This document shows, piece after piece, positions 37,316 to 48,015 of a stretch of 64,000 nucleotides of DNA. The stretch spans positions 103,270-167,269 of the forward strand of contig NZ_FZOD01000004.1 of NCBI RefSeq assembly GCF_900188345.1, read 5' to 3'. The notes under the pieces are model-generated. The model ran no database searches, was not told where the DNA came from, and saw only the letters and a list, made by a program, of their open reading frames with translations. The position numbers and the translations under genes were made by a program. Origin of the DNA: Streptosporangium subroseum. Lineage in GTDB: Bacteria; Actinomycetota; Actinomycetes; Streptosporangiales; Streptosporangiaceae. Every line of letters starts with the position of its first letter. Within the stretch, counting starts at the first letter, position 1.

Positions 37316-37969
37316 ATGAACCGGTCTGGCAACGGTGGAATCGCCTCGGTGGTGCTGTGGGACATCGCACCGATGATCGCCACGTACTACGGATGCCGCG
37401 CCCTGGGCGTGAGCGAGTACGCCGCCATGCTGACGGCGGCGAGCGTCGGATTCCTGCGCGTGGCCTACGTCGCCCTCCGGCAGCGCCGCTTCGACGGCTT
37501 CGCCGCCTTCATGGGAACCGTCTTCGGTGTGGGACTGGTCCTGTCCCTCCTTTCTGGGGACGAGAAGTTCCTGATGGCCGTCAAGTCCGTCACCACCTCG
37601 GTCGCCGGCCTGATCTTCCTGGGCACCTGCGCCCTCGGCCGTCCCGCCGCCTTCGCCGTGGCCAAGCTTTTCGGCGCCGAGAACGCGGACACCGTACGAC
37701 GCTGGGAGGCCCTGTACGCCGCGGAGCCGGCCTTCCGCCGCGTCTACCTGGTGATGACCCTGGTGTGGGGCATCACCCTCCTGGCCGAGTCGGCCATCCG
37801 CATCCCACTGATCTACCTGCTGCCGACCGACGTCATGGTCGGCCTGTCATCGATCCTCCTGATAGGGACCATCGGGCTGCTCGCCCTGTGGAGCTCCTGG
37901 TACGGCAGGCGCGGCGAGCAGGCGGCGCAGCGACTCCCCTCCGGCCCGGAGGCCGTCGGCACTCCGTGA
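37316..37969 (+). CDS. VC0807-type membrane protein
   Basis: 217 aa with six predicted helices. N-terminus SVVLWDIAPMIATYYGCRALG and the later ALGRPAAFAVAKLF and RRWEALYAAEPAFRR segments fit the VC0807/intracellular-septation-A-like family of unknown function. It is the likely target of the divergent TetR regulator. Confidence 0.8.
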   Translation: MNRSGNGGIASVVLWDIAPMIATYYGCRALGVSEYAAMLTAASVGFLRVAYVALRQRRFDGFAAFMGTVFGVGLVLSLLSGDEKFLMAVKSVTTSVAGLIFLGTCALGRPAAFAVAKLFGAENADTVRRWEALYAAEPAFRRVYLVMTLVWGITLLAESAIRIPLIYLLPTDVMVGLSSILLIGTIGLLALWSSWYGRRGEQAAQRLPSGPEAVGTP

Positions 37970-38031
37970 GCGCGGCCCTACGAGATCCGCCGACGGACCG
38001 AGCACGACCACCGCGAGCCGGCAGAGTCCTG

Positions 38032-39201
38032 CTAGGGAGTGAGGACGATCTTGTTGCATTCGTTCTCTTTGTTCTTGAACATCTCGTAACCGCGCGGGGC
38101 GTCCTCCAGCCGCATGCGATGGCTGACGACGGAGCTGGGATCGATGTCGCCGTTGCGGATCCTCCCCAGCAGGGGCTCCAGATACCGCTGCACGTGGCAC
38201 TGGCCGCTTCTCAGCGTCAGTGACCGGTTCATCAGCGAGCCCATCGGGAACTTGTCGAGCAGGCCGCCGTAGACACCGATCACGGAGACGGTCCCGCCGT
38301 TGCGGCAGGACATGATCGCCTCGCGCAGGGCGTGCGGCCGCTCGGTTTCCATCCGGGTCGCCTGCTTGACCCGGTCGTAGGCGTGCACGACCCCGGTGGG
38401 GTGGTGGGCCTCCATGCCCACGGCGTCGATGCACCCGTCCGGGCCCCGCCCGGCGGTGATCTCCCGTAGCGCGTCGAGGACGTCGACCTCCTCGTAGTTG
38501 AGCGTCTGCGCGCCCGCCCGCTCGGCCCTCTTCAGCCGGTACGGGAAACGGTCGATGGAGATGACCTTCTCTGCCCCCATCAGGAAGGCGCTGGCGACCG
38601 CGAACTGACCGACGGGTCCGGCTCCCCACACGGCAATGACGTCCCCGGGCTTGATGTCGCACATCTCCGCGCCCATCCAGCCGGTGGGCAGGATGTCGGA
38701 CAGGAACAGCACCTGCTCGTCCGTCAGGCCGTTCTCGATCTTGATCGGCCCCACGTCGGCGAACGGCACGCGCGCGTACTCCGCCTGGCCCCCCGGGTAG
38801 CCGCCGAGCATGTGGGAGTAACCGAAGATGCCCGCGGGGGCATGGCCCATGAGTTTCTCCGCCAGCCCCGCGTTGGGATTGGAGTTCTCACACACCGAGT
38901 ACAGGCCGTGTTCGCAGGCGATGCAGTTGCCGCAGGCGATCGGGAAGGGGACGACCACCCGGTCGCCGACCTTCAGGGTCGACACCTTCTGGCCCACTTC
39001 CACCACCTCGCCCATGAACTCGTGGCCGAGGATGTCGCCCTTCTTCATGGTCGGGATGTAGCCGTCGTACAGGTGCAGGTCGGAGCCGCAGATCGCGGTC
39101 GAGGTGACGCGGACGATGGCGTCGCGGGCGTTCAGGATCCTGGGATCGGGAACCTCGCGGACCTCGACGGTGTTCCGGCCCATCCAGCAGTTGGCCTTCA
39201 T
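38032..39201 (-). CDS. Zinc-dependent alcohol/formaldehyde dehydrogenase
   Basis: 389 aa. Catalytic-zinc ligands are in ICGSDLHLY and GHEFMGEV; structural-zinc cysteines are in [17 protein letters not shown]; the NAD site is [27 protein letters not shown]. The insertion with [21 protein letters not shown] places it with the glutathione-independent formaldehyde dehydrogenase-like group. The SRPBCC gene lies directly upstream on the same strand, 10 bp away. Confidence 0.9.
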   Translation of the reverse strand: MKANCWMGRNTVEVREVPDPRILNARDAIVRVTSTAICGSDLHLYDGYIPTMKKGDILGHEFMGEVVEVGQKVSTLKVGDRVVVPFPIACGNCIACEHGLYSVCENSNPNAGLAEKLMGHAPAGIFGYSHMLGGYPGGQAEYARVPFADVGPIKIENGLTDEQVLFLSDILPTGWMGAEMCDIKPGDVIAVWGAGPVGQFAVASAFLMGAEKVISIDRFPYRLKRAERAGAQTLNYEEVDVLDALREITAGRGPDGCIDAVGMEAHHPTGVVHAYDRVKQATRMETERPHALREAIMSCRNGGTVSVIGVYGGLLDKFPMGSLMNRSLTLRSGQCHVQRYLEPLLGRIRNGDIDPSSVVSHRMRLEDAPRGYEMFKNKENECNKIVLTP

Positions 39202-39211
39202 GTGACTCTCC

Positions 39212-40144
39212 TTACCGCATCGCGGGCTGGGCGGGACGCTGCCTGACCTGGCGCGATGTGAGGGTGCCCTCCGGGCTGCCCTCGGAGCGAACCACCTCGC
39301 CGGTCTCCATGACCTGCTTGAACCGGCGCAGGTCGTCTCGTATCTGCTGCTCGGGATGCTCGCCCAGCAACCTGGCGAGGGCCATGCCGACCTCGCCGAC
39401 CTTTCCGCCCGGCAGGTCGTAGATGAGCTTCACCCGCACCTCCGTGCCGCGCCCGCCGGGAGCGTCGGAGAAATGCACAAAACCTCTGTTGCCGACGAGG
39501 GCGCCCTTCGTGGAACGCCAGGAGATCAGCTCGTCCGGGTGGTCCTCGACGATCTCCGCCTCCCACTCGACGGTCCTCTTCAGGGGCCCTTTCACCTTCC
39601 AGTGCGAGTGCCCGTCGCCGGTCGTCTCCACCGACTCCAGGTGCGCCATGAAGCGGGGAAGGTTCTCGACGTCGCGCCAGTGGCGGTACACCTTCTTGCG
39701 GGGGCGATTGATCGTTATGGCGGCATGAAGGTCCATCGGATGCTCCATCCTTCTAGTCCCGCGGCTCCGGTTCGCGCGTACCGCGGTGTACAGGTCGACG
39801 ACCGTGATGCCGGCGACCGCCGCCATGACGGCCGCGACACGCTGGCGCCTCCAGCCGGTGCGGTCGGCGAGCGACCGGCCCAGCAGCATCAGGTCCAGGG
39901 CATCGCCCGCGACGCGGGTCCACACCCAGGGGGCGGGTTCGCGGCTGCCCAGCAGCACCCCCGCGTGAAACAGCTCTCGTGCGCCCACCAGCGATACCGC
40001 GCTGCGGGCCCCAGCCGAGTCGTCGACGCCGCTGATCCTGCTGACGGCGTCCGGCGCGGCGAGCTGTACCGCGCCCAGGCCCAGACTGGCCCAGCCCAGG
40101 GCGCAGGCAAGACGATCGGTTGTGCGGTCGTATTCTTCGCTCAT
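39212..40144 (-). CDS. Membrane protein with C-terminal SRPBCC (polyketide-cyclase-like) domain
   Basis: 310 aa from ATG 40144. Residues about 5-125 contain helices like a DUF4267-type segment ([28 protein letters not shown]). Residues about 135-280 are a SRPBCC domain: [62 protein letters not shown] and [18 protein letters not shown]. The ligand is unknown. Operon with the zinc dehydrogenase. Confidence 0.85.
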   Translation of the reverse strand: MSEEYDRTTDRLACALGWASLGLGAVQLAAPDAVSRISGVDDSAGARSAVSLVGARELFHAGVLLGSREPAPWVWTRVAGDALDLMLLGRSLADRTGWRRQRVAAVMAAVAGITVVDLYTAVRANRSRGTRRMEHPMDLHAAITINRPRKKVYRHWRDVENLPRFMAHLESVETTGDGHSHWKVKGPLKRTVEWEAEIVEDHPDELISWRSTKGALVGNRGFVHFSDAPGGRGTEVRVKLIYDLPGGKVGEVGMALARLLGEHPEQQIRDDLRRFKQVMETGEVVRSEGSPEGTLTSRQVRQRPAQPAMR

Positions 40145-40663
40145 GTCGCCCCCACATGGCTGATTGCTTCTCGGTCCCAGTCCACCGGCCCCTCTTCCCA
40201 CCGCTTCGCTGCCTATGACGCGGACGCCGTCCACCCCAATGATCGTCACCCCAGCCGACGGCGAACCTGATAAGTAATCACATAATCACAGGCAGTACCC
40301 TGAGCGTCCCCAATAACACCAATTGTCCGAATTGTTTGGGATACTCCAGAACCACCTCACCGCGGCTCGTCTTTTCGTCGTGCCGCCCGCTGCGGGCGAT
40401 GGCGCCTCGAACGTCGATCAGAGCCGCATGACCGGTTCATGATCGACGAGCCGTTCATCCACAAGAGGTCTTATGCCTGTTTTTTATCCTTCGTAGTGAT
40501 CGAGCCTGAGGGCCGGGGTATCAAACGCCGGGACATCGAACTAGGCCGCCCGGTCACGATGGCGCCGACCGCAACCGCTGCCGGCGCCTGGTCCGGCCGG
40601 TGGGGGCGCTGAGACGAACGCCGCTCTTGGCCGACGCACTCGCCGGGAAGTGAAGAGACGCCT
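40145..40663. other. 519-bp intergenic region, AT-richer than surroundings
   Basis: No credible gene. It holds a tandem TAATCACA pair (40275-40290) and an inverted repeat CGTCGATCA (40412-40420)/TGATCGACG (40440-40448) with a 19-nt spacer. It separates divergent genes and should hold both promoters. Confidence 0.5.
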
Positions 40664-41791
40664 GTGAACGCGACGAATCCCACCACCCTGCGGGTCGTCC
40701 TTGTCGCCGACCCCGGTCTACCCACCGAAATCGCCCGCAACCTCGCCTACGACCTTCCTGACCTGTTACAGCAGCAGACCCCCAAAACCGACTGGCAGGT
40801 GCTGATGGTCACCGCCCCCCTGATCACGGACGAACAGGTCGACGTCTCCGGCATGGTCGGTAGTGTCCGCCCCCACCTGCATGGCCTTGACTGGGACATC
40901 GGTGTCTTTCTCACCGATCTTCCTCGCCGTGCCGGACTGAGCCCGGTCAGCGCCGAGGTCAGTCCGGCCGACCACGTCGCCCTGATCTCCCTGCCCGCTC
41001 TCGGCTCTCTGCGCCTGCACCGGCGGGCCGCCCAGGCCGTGCTGAGCGTGGTCGGGTCGCTCAGTTCCGGCGGCACCCACACCGGCGGCCCGGCCCGTCG
41101 CCGGTCCCAGGTGATCGGCCGCCGTACCCCCGGCGCTCCGCTGGATCCCACGGCCGACGGGCCCGTCCCTGAGCGTTACATCGTGCCCAGTCCGCGTGGC
41201 ATGCTCCATCTCATCGCAGGCATGGTGCGAGCCAATCGCCCCTGGCGGCTGTTCACCGCTCTCTCCCGCGCCCTAGCCGGCGTCTTCGCCACTGCCGCCT
41301 ACGGCATGATCAACAACACCGCCTGGCAGATCGCCGCCTCCCTGGATACCTGGCGCCAGTTTCTGGTCACCGTCCTGTCGGTTCTCGCCCTCACCGCCTG
41401 GATCATCGTCGACCATAAGTTGTGGGAGCGCCCCGACGGCGACCTTCCCCGCGCCCTCTCCCGCCTCTACAACCTTGTCACCAGCCTCACCATCGGGCTG
41501 GGCGTGCTCTTCCTGTACGCGGTGCTCTTCGTCGTCCTCAACGCCGTCGCCGCCCTTCTGCTGAGCCCCTCCGTACTTGACCAGGCCCTGGCACACCGCC
41601 CCACCGTCACCGACTATCTGGCCCTGAGCTGGTTCGTCACCTCCCTCGCGATGATCGGCGGAGCCTTCGGCTCCGGGCTCGAGGACGACGGCACCGTCCA
41701 CAACGCCGCCTACGGCCGGCGCCAGCGCAGCCGCCGGGAGCAGCAGAAAAGCAGCGAAGCCGATCCTGGAGCCGGCCGAGCGGACTCCTGA
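40664..41791 (+). CDS. Membrane protein of unknown function
   Basis: 375 aa from GTG 40664. The N-terminal 170 residues are soluble (LRVVLVADPGLPTEIARNLAYDLP; WQVLMVTAPL) with alternating strands and helices; the C-terminal half has at least three membrane helices around GVFATAAYGMINN, FLVTVLSVLALTAWIIVDHKLWERP and GVLFLYAVLFVVLNAVAALLL. I do not recognise the family. Codon use is typical, so a real gene is likely. Confidence 0.7.
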   Translation: MNATNPTTLRVVLVADPGLPTEIARNLAYDLPDLLQQQTPKTDWQVLMVTAPLITDEQVDVSGMVGSVRPHLHGLDWDIGVFLTDLPRRAGLSPVSAEVSPADHVALISLPALGSLRLHRRAAQAVLSVVGSLSSGGTHTGGPARRRSQVIGRRTPGAPLDPTADGPVPERYIVPSPRGMLHLIAGMVRANRPWRLFTALSRALAGVFATAAYGMINNTAWQIAASLDTWRQFLVTVLSVLALTAWIIVDHKLWERPDGDLPRALSRLYNLVTSLTIGLGVLFLYAVLFVVLNAVAALLLSPSVLDQALAHRPTVTDYLALSWFVTSLAMIGGAFGSGLEDDGTVHNAAYGRRQRSRREQQKSSEADPGAGRADS

Positions 41792-41822
41792 TACACAGCG
41801 CGATGGTTGTCGGGTGACGGGG

Positions 41823-43088
<1,266 letters not shown>

Positions 43089-43337
43089 AGCGCCCCCGCA
43101 CCTCGAACAGACCGGAACTCGATACCGCGTCACCATAACGGGCCCCGGTGCGCAGGCACCGCCTGGGCCCGGCGACTGAGCGGTCCGTACGATCGCCATC
43201 GCGAAGCCGGAGCTGGACGAACTGGGCGTGGAGTTCGCCGGTGAACTGGAGAAGGCGCACCGCAGGATCCGGAAGCTCGCCGGAGCCTCTTCCCCGAGCT
43301 CACCCAGCTGCCACTCTGGCCAGGGCACATACGACGA

Positions 43338-43826
43338 TCAAGTCTGGGAGAGCTCGGCCCACACCGCGTGACCTACCGCCTGCGTGCCACGACAACCGAC
43401 TTTGGAGGCCAGTGCCGCGACCACTGCCAGCCCCCTGCCGTGCTCGGCGAGCGGGTCCGCCTCCCGGCGGCGATTGAACCTGGGGATGCCGCCCCAGCCG
43501 CAGTCGTAGACGGTGACCCGGATGACCGCGACCTTGCGGGTCAGCTCGACGATGAAGGTGCCGTGGGCCTGCCCGCTGCTCGTGTGGGCGACGGCGTTGG
43601 CCGCAAGCTCGGCGACGATCTGCTCGGCGTCATCCCGGCATGGCGAGTCCTCCAGGAGAAATCTGATGAAACAGCGAGCCCGAGGAATCTGATCCGGGCG
43701 ACCGGCAAAGGTCCGCCGGTAGGTCATCCCACCCGGCCGGAGCCCCACCATCGCGTCGATCAACGCCGGGGCCACGTCATTTCGGGTAATGGTCACATCG
43801 GCTCCTGCTGAGAGTTCGGGAATCAC
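43338..43826 (-). CDS. Anti-sigma-factor-like ATP-binding protein (HATPase_c, RsbW type)
   Basis: 162 aa. The kinase-like fold shows the N box (IVAELAANAVAHT), a VYDCGWGGIP G1-like box and the G2 box GRGLAVVAALASK. Such single-domain proteins in actinomycetes bind sigma or anti-anti-sigma factors. The start is uncertain: ATG 43727 (MTYRRTF) gives 129 aa and fits the usual family length better than 43826. Confidence 0.8.
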   Translation of the reverse strand: MIPELSAGADVTITRNDVAPALIDAMVGLRPGGMTYRRTFAGRPDQIPRARCFIRFLLEDSPCRDDAEQIVAELAANAVAHTSSGQAHGTFIVELTRKVAVIRVTVYDCGWGGIPRFNRRREADPLAEHGRGLAVVAALASKVGCRGTQAVGHAVWAELSQT

Positions 43827-44017
43827 CTCCAGAACGATGACTCAGCCCGCCTCGCCAGGTAACCCCCGTATGACAGCTCCAAGCCACCCCATCATCCATG
43901 CGTTTGACCTGCGCTGATGCCGCTCAAATCGCCTGAGCATCCCCATCTTCCCGCAGATATGTCACTTTCTGTTAGCGCTTATGTACGATTCGTTTTACTG
44001 TCCATCAAGGAGAGTCA

Positions 44018-45718
44018 ATGCCAGGCGAGGGCTATCGGATCCTGCTCGACTGCCGACGACGCAGCAAGGCGCTACGCGCCCGATCGTTCACCTTCGACCA
44101 GATCGCCGACGTCCTGGCATTGGACTACGACGCCAGCCCACTGCGCCTGTACCGCTACGCCCACGGCCGTACAGCATCCGACGTAGTGGCCGCTCACAAC
44201 GACCTCGACCCTGCCGGCGCAGCCTCCCTGCGCGAAGCCCGGCTCTACGACTACGAGGCCTGGCCGATCACCGGCCGCCGCGTCCCCGCTCGAATCATCG
44301 CCATCTTCGCCCGCCTGTACCAGACCACGGCCCGATGCCTACTGTCCGACGAGGTCTACGCCTCCTACAACACGCGCGACCGCGATCCCCTCGATCGAGC
44401 CGACCATCGCCATCTCGATCCCCACCAACATCGTCACCCACGTTCCCCCACCATCTATAACGAAGCGTTCCCCGCGCGAGAGTCGACCGCCTACGGCGAA
44501 GCTCCCCCACGAGAATCGACACCCAGATTGGCCGCTTATGACGAGCCACTCTCCACATGGGGCCTGGTGACGACGGCGCCCCTCCGTGACAGCATGGAAC
44601 CGCAGCCGGTTCCCGCGCGGGTCCTGCCCCTAAACCCTGCGCACTACACCGAACTTCTGCGCGCCCTGCGCGCCGAGGAGGCCGACGTGAAAAGACGCGA
44701 ACTGCTCTTCGAGCTCGCTCTACTTCTCGGCGGCACCCCTGCCCTGAGTCTGCTGCGCCACCTCACCCCACCCGAACACGAACGTCTGGCCTTCACCGCC
44801 CGACAGCAAATGCCGATCGATAGCCGCACCATCGACCTGCTGGAACGCCTCACAAGTCGCCTCTGGGAAGCAGACGAATCCTTCGGCCCGCAACAGGTCC
44901 TCCCCGTGGCCGAGGCCAAACGCGCCCTGATCAACGACCTCCTCCATCAAAGCTCCCTCAGCCCTGTCCTCCGAAACCGCTTGCTCCGCCTCTATTGGAG
45001 CCTGTCCCACATGAGCGGCTGGTGCCACTACGACCTGCTGGACTTTCCGAACGCCACCCGCCGCTATACCGAAGGGCTCGCGGCAGCTCATGAATTACAG
45101 GCTCCTGCCCTTCTCGCCCATCTGCATGGCCTGCTAGCCGATATGGCGCTTCACCAGAGGAAACCCACCGTCGCGATGGATCACAGCTTCGCCGCCGAAG
45201 GATGGGCCAAGAAAAGCCACAATCGCCTGCAGCAGGCAGCGACGTTCAATGTGGTCGCACGAGTGCTCTCCGGAGCCAGTCACGACGACGCCGGCCTGCG
45301 AGTGCTTGACCGCGCCATCGCCCTGGCGAGCGCGAAGCCCAACGATGCCGATTTTCGGCATCTCTTCTGGTGCAACCCTGACCACATCGACCGTCACATT
45401 GTGTTCTGCCTGGTTGAGCTCAACCGACCCGACCAAGCGATAGCCGAAGCAGATCGGATCATGGCGAAGATGGATCCCGGATGGAATCGGGAGCGAGGAA
45501 TCCTGCAACTCGAATACGCCACTACGTTGATCAAGAAGCGAGAGATCCCCGCAGCCGCCGCGATGATCGGCGAAACCGCCCAGATCGTTACAAGCCACAG
45601 CTCCACCAGACTCGCCAACTCCGTACGACAGGCCCGCCGCCGCCTCCGGCCCTGGGAAGATAACAAATATGTTCGAGATCTAGATCAAAGGCTCCGCGAG
45701 TTCTCCATCGTCCACTGA
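44018..45718 (+). CDS. TPR-type regulatory protein
   Basis: 566 aa with AAGGAGAG ribosome site. N-terminus ILLDCRRRSKALRARSFTFDQIADVL then ALDYDASPLRLYRYAHGRT resembles an HTH-like segment of actinomycete regulators; a Pro/Arg-rich linker (about 120-210) leads to an all-helical TPR-like C-terminus. Many codons and the linker look less GC-biased than neighbours. A duplicated copy of its 5' end lies at about 46919-46975. An ISAs1 remnant begins at its stop codon. Confidence 0.8.
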   Translation: MPGEGYRILLDCRRRSKALRARSFTFDQIADVLALDYDASPLRLYRYAHGRTASDVVAAHNDLDPAGAASLREARLYDYEAWPITGRRVPARIIAIFARLYQTTARCLLSDEVYASYNTRDRDPLDRADHRHLDPHQHRHPRSPTIYNEAFPARESTAYGEAPPRESTPRLAAYDEPLSTWGLVTTAPLRDSMEPQPVPARVLPLNPAHYTELLRALRAEEADVKRRELLFELALLLGGTPALSLLRHLTPPEHERLAFTARQQMPIDSRTIDLLERLTSRLWEADESFGPQQVLPVAEAKRALINDLLHQSSLSPVLRNRLLRLYWSLSHMSGWCHYDLLDFPNATRRYTEGLAAAHELQAPALLAHLHGLLADMALHQRKPTVAMDHSFAAEGWAKKSHNRLQQAATFNVVARVLSGASHDDAGLRVLDRAIALASAKPNDADFRHLFWCNPDHIDRHIVFCLVELNRPDQAIAEADRIMAKMDPGWNRERGILQLEYATTLIKKREIPAAAAMIGETAQIVTSHSSTRLANSVRQARRRLRPWEDNKYVRDLDQRLREFSIVH

Positions 45719-45944
45719 AGAGCTTCCCTCGCGAACCATCCGGATCACCACCTGGATCCGCGGCCATTGGTCGATCGAAAACCGACCGCACTGGGTCTGT
45801 GACCTCACCTACGGCGAAGAGCACTGCCAGACTCGCACCGGCAACGCGCCCCAAAACATGGCTGGCCTGCGCAACCTCGCCATCGTCGCTCTGCGCCCGG
45901 CCCGCGATGCCACCCGCACCCCGACCATCCTCGGACTCACATGA
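45714..45944 (+). pseudogene. ISAs1-family transposase, 3' remnant
   Basis: Translation gives WIRGHWSIENRPHWVCDLTY, then GEEHCQTRTGNAPQNMAGLRNLAIV and a stop at 45942. This matches the conserved C-terminal ISAs1 block (RGHW.IENRLHWVRDV.F.ED.SQ.RTG.AP..MA.LRN). Only about 70 residues remain; there is no start and no terminal repeat was recognised. It abuts the TPR regulator's stop codon. Confidence 0.85.
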
Positions 45945-46016
45945 TCAGTAATCATTCACCGGGGTTCCGGAAGAGCGGCCGCAGCGTGTTGGGGCACCCG
46001 ACCTCCCAGGTTCAGT

Positions 46017-46379
46017 TCAATCCGCACAGATCCCCCACTTGTCAGGCTCCCACAAAAAGCGATCACTCTCGTCTATCTCGACGATGCTCGCCACCACGTA
46101 TCCTCGATAATCCCGCCCACGAATAACAATAAGGTTATCGAGATCCAGGCTGGATCCAAGTTGAGGAGCTATTGTGCGAATGAACTGCGAGTCCGCCTTT
46201 TCTAGGGTCACACCATCCAACGCGATAGGCAGGCCAACCGCCAAAACATCTCCGAACGCGATGTCCATTCGGGTGGTACCGGAAGTCTCCTTGCCGCTCC
46301 GTATCAGGAGCCTAGAATGCGATGGCACATAGCTCCATAGGCGGAAAATTCTTTCCGGATAATCTATATCGAGCTCCAC
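46017..46379 (-). CDS. Hypothetical protein
   Basis: About 120 aa from GTG 46379 (GGGAG just upstream); GTG 46388 is possible. Strand-rich sequence such as ERIFRLWSYVPSHSRLLIRSG, RMDIAFGDVLAVGLPIAL and NLIVIRGRDYRGYVVASIVEI. It has lower GC than neighbours and lies between IS remnants, pointing to recent acquisition. The longer open frame upstream to 46607 does not look coding. No family recognised. Confidence 0.55.
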   Translation of the reverse strand: MELDIDYPERIFRLWSYVPSHSRLLIRSGKETSGTTRMDIAFGDVLAVGLPIALDGVTLEKADSQFIRTIAPQLGSSLDLDNLIVIRGRDYRGYVVASIVEIDESDRFLWEPDKWGICAD

Positions 46380-46388
46380 ATCTCCCAC

Positions 46389-47072
46389 TTCCCGCCGGCA
46401 GGCCTGGCGATTACCACAAACCCGACCAAAGCAGCATGTCAGAGTTGTCGACGCTTTCGCTGGCATGGCAGTTGATCCTGGATCCACCGGGAAGTCATCG
46501 ACAGTAGCCCGGTAGGCACGCTGAACCTGATGGAGAACGAGATCGCGCGGGTCATACGCCCCCTGTGCCCGACCATGCGCTCCTCTCCGCCGGGGTCGCT
46601 TCAGCAACGGCGATCAACCCCGAATCGGTCCGCACGGACGCTTCAGCGTCAGGACGCATTCCGGGCGGCCGGAAACAGAGCGGCTACGGCCCGCACCCGG
46701 TACGGCGGAGCAGAGGGGCGCGGAGGTGGGCCGGTGTTTCGGCCGGCGTAAAAAGGGACCGCAACCATCACGCTCGCGCAGGCCGGAGGCCTGGAACACC
46801 AGACCGCGACCACGACGGCCGGCCGGAACGCCGACCCACCGCAGCGCGACCACGCCCGCTCCCGCCAACCGCCGAGCGCTCCACTTTCCCCATTGCAGTG
46901 TCTCTCCGTAATCATCCTTATACGATTCGCATACGTTCGTTTTGAGGAGAGACGATGCCAGTCGAGGGCCATCCATCATTGAGGGCATCCGGATGCGGAA
47001 GATCCGCAGGGTCTCGCATCTGCGATCGATGATCACAAAGCAGCCACGCTTTGAGACACCCCAGAGCCCCGC
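46389..47072. other. Debris region; duplicated 5' end of the TPR regulator
   Basis: No intact gene. At 46919-46975 CTTATACGATTCG, GAGGAGAGACG and ATGCCAGTCGAGGGCC resemble CTTATGTACGATTCG, AAGGAGAGTCA and ATGCCAGGCGAGGGCT at 43978-44033 before the TPR regulator; the frame opened at 46954 ends after about 25 codons. This looks like a truncated second copy. Confidence 0.5.
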
Positions 47073-47074
47073 TA

Positions 47075-47102
47075 GTGCCGCGTCAGAGAACGTTTGCCCT
47101 GT
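47075..47102 (+). repeat. Outer left IS630 terminal inverted repeat
   Basis: GTGCCGCGTCAGAGAACGTT continues to TGCCCTGT, preceded by TA at 47073-47074. It matches the right-end repeat at 24/28 positions. Confidence 0.75.
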
Positions 47103-47186
47103 GTGGCGCTAATCGGCACCCAGGGTGCGCAGGACGATCGTGAAACACCCGATGCCGGATATGCCGAGCGTGCCAAGATCGCCCGT

Positions 47187-48008
47187 ATGACTTTCGCTCC
47201 TAAGAGTTCTGCCGGGCAAGCAGACACCGCAGCCCCCACGCAGCCGCCGTGGATCCGCCCTGTTCCCGAAGGTTCCGCCGAGCCCACAGAGCAGGCTGTG
47301 CTCAACGACTACGACAGGATCGCCGAGGGGTACACGACCGAGAACGAGACCAACCTCCTCAACGCGTACTACGAGCGGCCCGCGATGCTGGAGCTCGCCG
47401 GGGACGTGACCGGCCGGCGCATCCTCGACGCTGGCTGCGGCTCGGGCCCCCTGTTCCACGCGCTGCGTGATCGGGGCGCCATCGTGACCGGCATCGACGC
47501 GAGCGCCGGGATGCTGGAGCTGGCCCGGCAGCGGCTGGGCGCCGACGCGGACCTGCGGGTCGCCGACCTGGCCAACCCACTGCCCTTTCCCGACGACGCG
47601 TTCGACGACGTCATCGCGTCCCTGGTGCTGCACTACCTGGAAGACTGGGGACCGACACTGGCCGAACTGCGACGCGTACTGAGGCCTGGCGGCCGACTCC
47701 TCGTCTCGGTCGATCATCCTTTCGTCATCACCCTCATGCGTCACATGGCAGGGGAAAAGCCCAGCTATTTCGAGACCCGTAACCGGATCGAAGAATGGAC
47801 CATGGGCGGGCAGACCGCCCAGATGAGCTTCTGGCACCGGCCGCTGCACGCGATGACCGACGCCTTCACCGCAGCCGGCTTCCGGATCGCCGTCATCAGC
47901 GAACCGTTCCCCGCACCGGGGGCCCGCGAATTGTTCCCCGATGTCTTCGCGGACAAGCCCTCGGGGGCCTTCCTGTGCTTCCTGTTCTTCGTTCTTCAGG
48001 CCGACTGA
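47187..48008 (+). CDS. Class I SAM-dependent methyltransferase
   Basis: 273 aa from ATG 47187. Motif I is ILDAGCGSGPLFHALRDRGAIVTGID, motif post-I ADLRVADLANPLPFPDDAFD, motif III VLRPGGRLLVSVDHPF. A C-terminal FWHRPLHAMTDAFTAAGFR helps place it in the Methyltransf_11 group; the end FLFFVLQAD is natural for the family, so the gene is intact. Its TGA lies at the inner IS repeat (48006-48008). The substrate is unknown. Confidence 0.9.
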   Translation: MTFAPKSSAGQADTAAPTQPPWIRPVPEGSAEPTEQAVLNDYDRIAEGYTTENETNLLNAYYERPAMLELAGDVTGRRILDAGCGSGPLFHALRDRGAIVTGIDASAGMLELARQRLGADADLRVADLANPLPFPDDAFDDVIASLVLHYLEDWGPTLAELRRVLRPGGRLLVSVDHPFVITLMRHMAGEKPSYFETRNRIEEWTMGGQTAQMSFWHRPLHAMTDAFTAAGFRIAVISEPFPAPGARELFPDVFADKPSGAFLCFLFFVLQAD

Positions 48009-48015
48009 TGCCGTA

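Noticed and set aside
43190..43290. Coding-like stretch on the plus strand (IAIAKPELDELGVEFAGELE)
   Set aside because: It looks like a protein fragment but has no clear start, ribosome site or recognised family; perhaps a decayed gene.
46530..46945. Short plus-strand frames in the debris region
   Set aside because: No codon bias, no ribosome site, no family.
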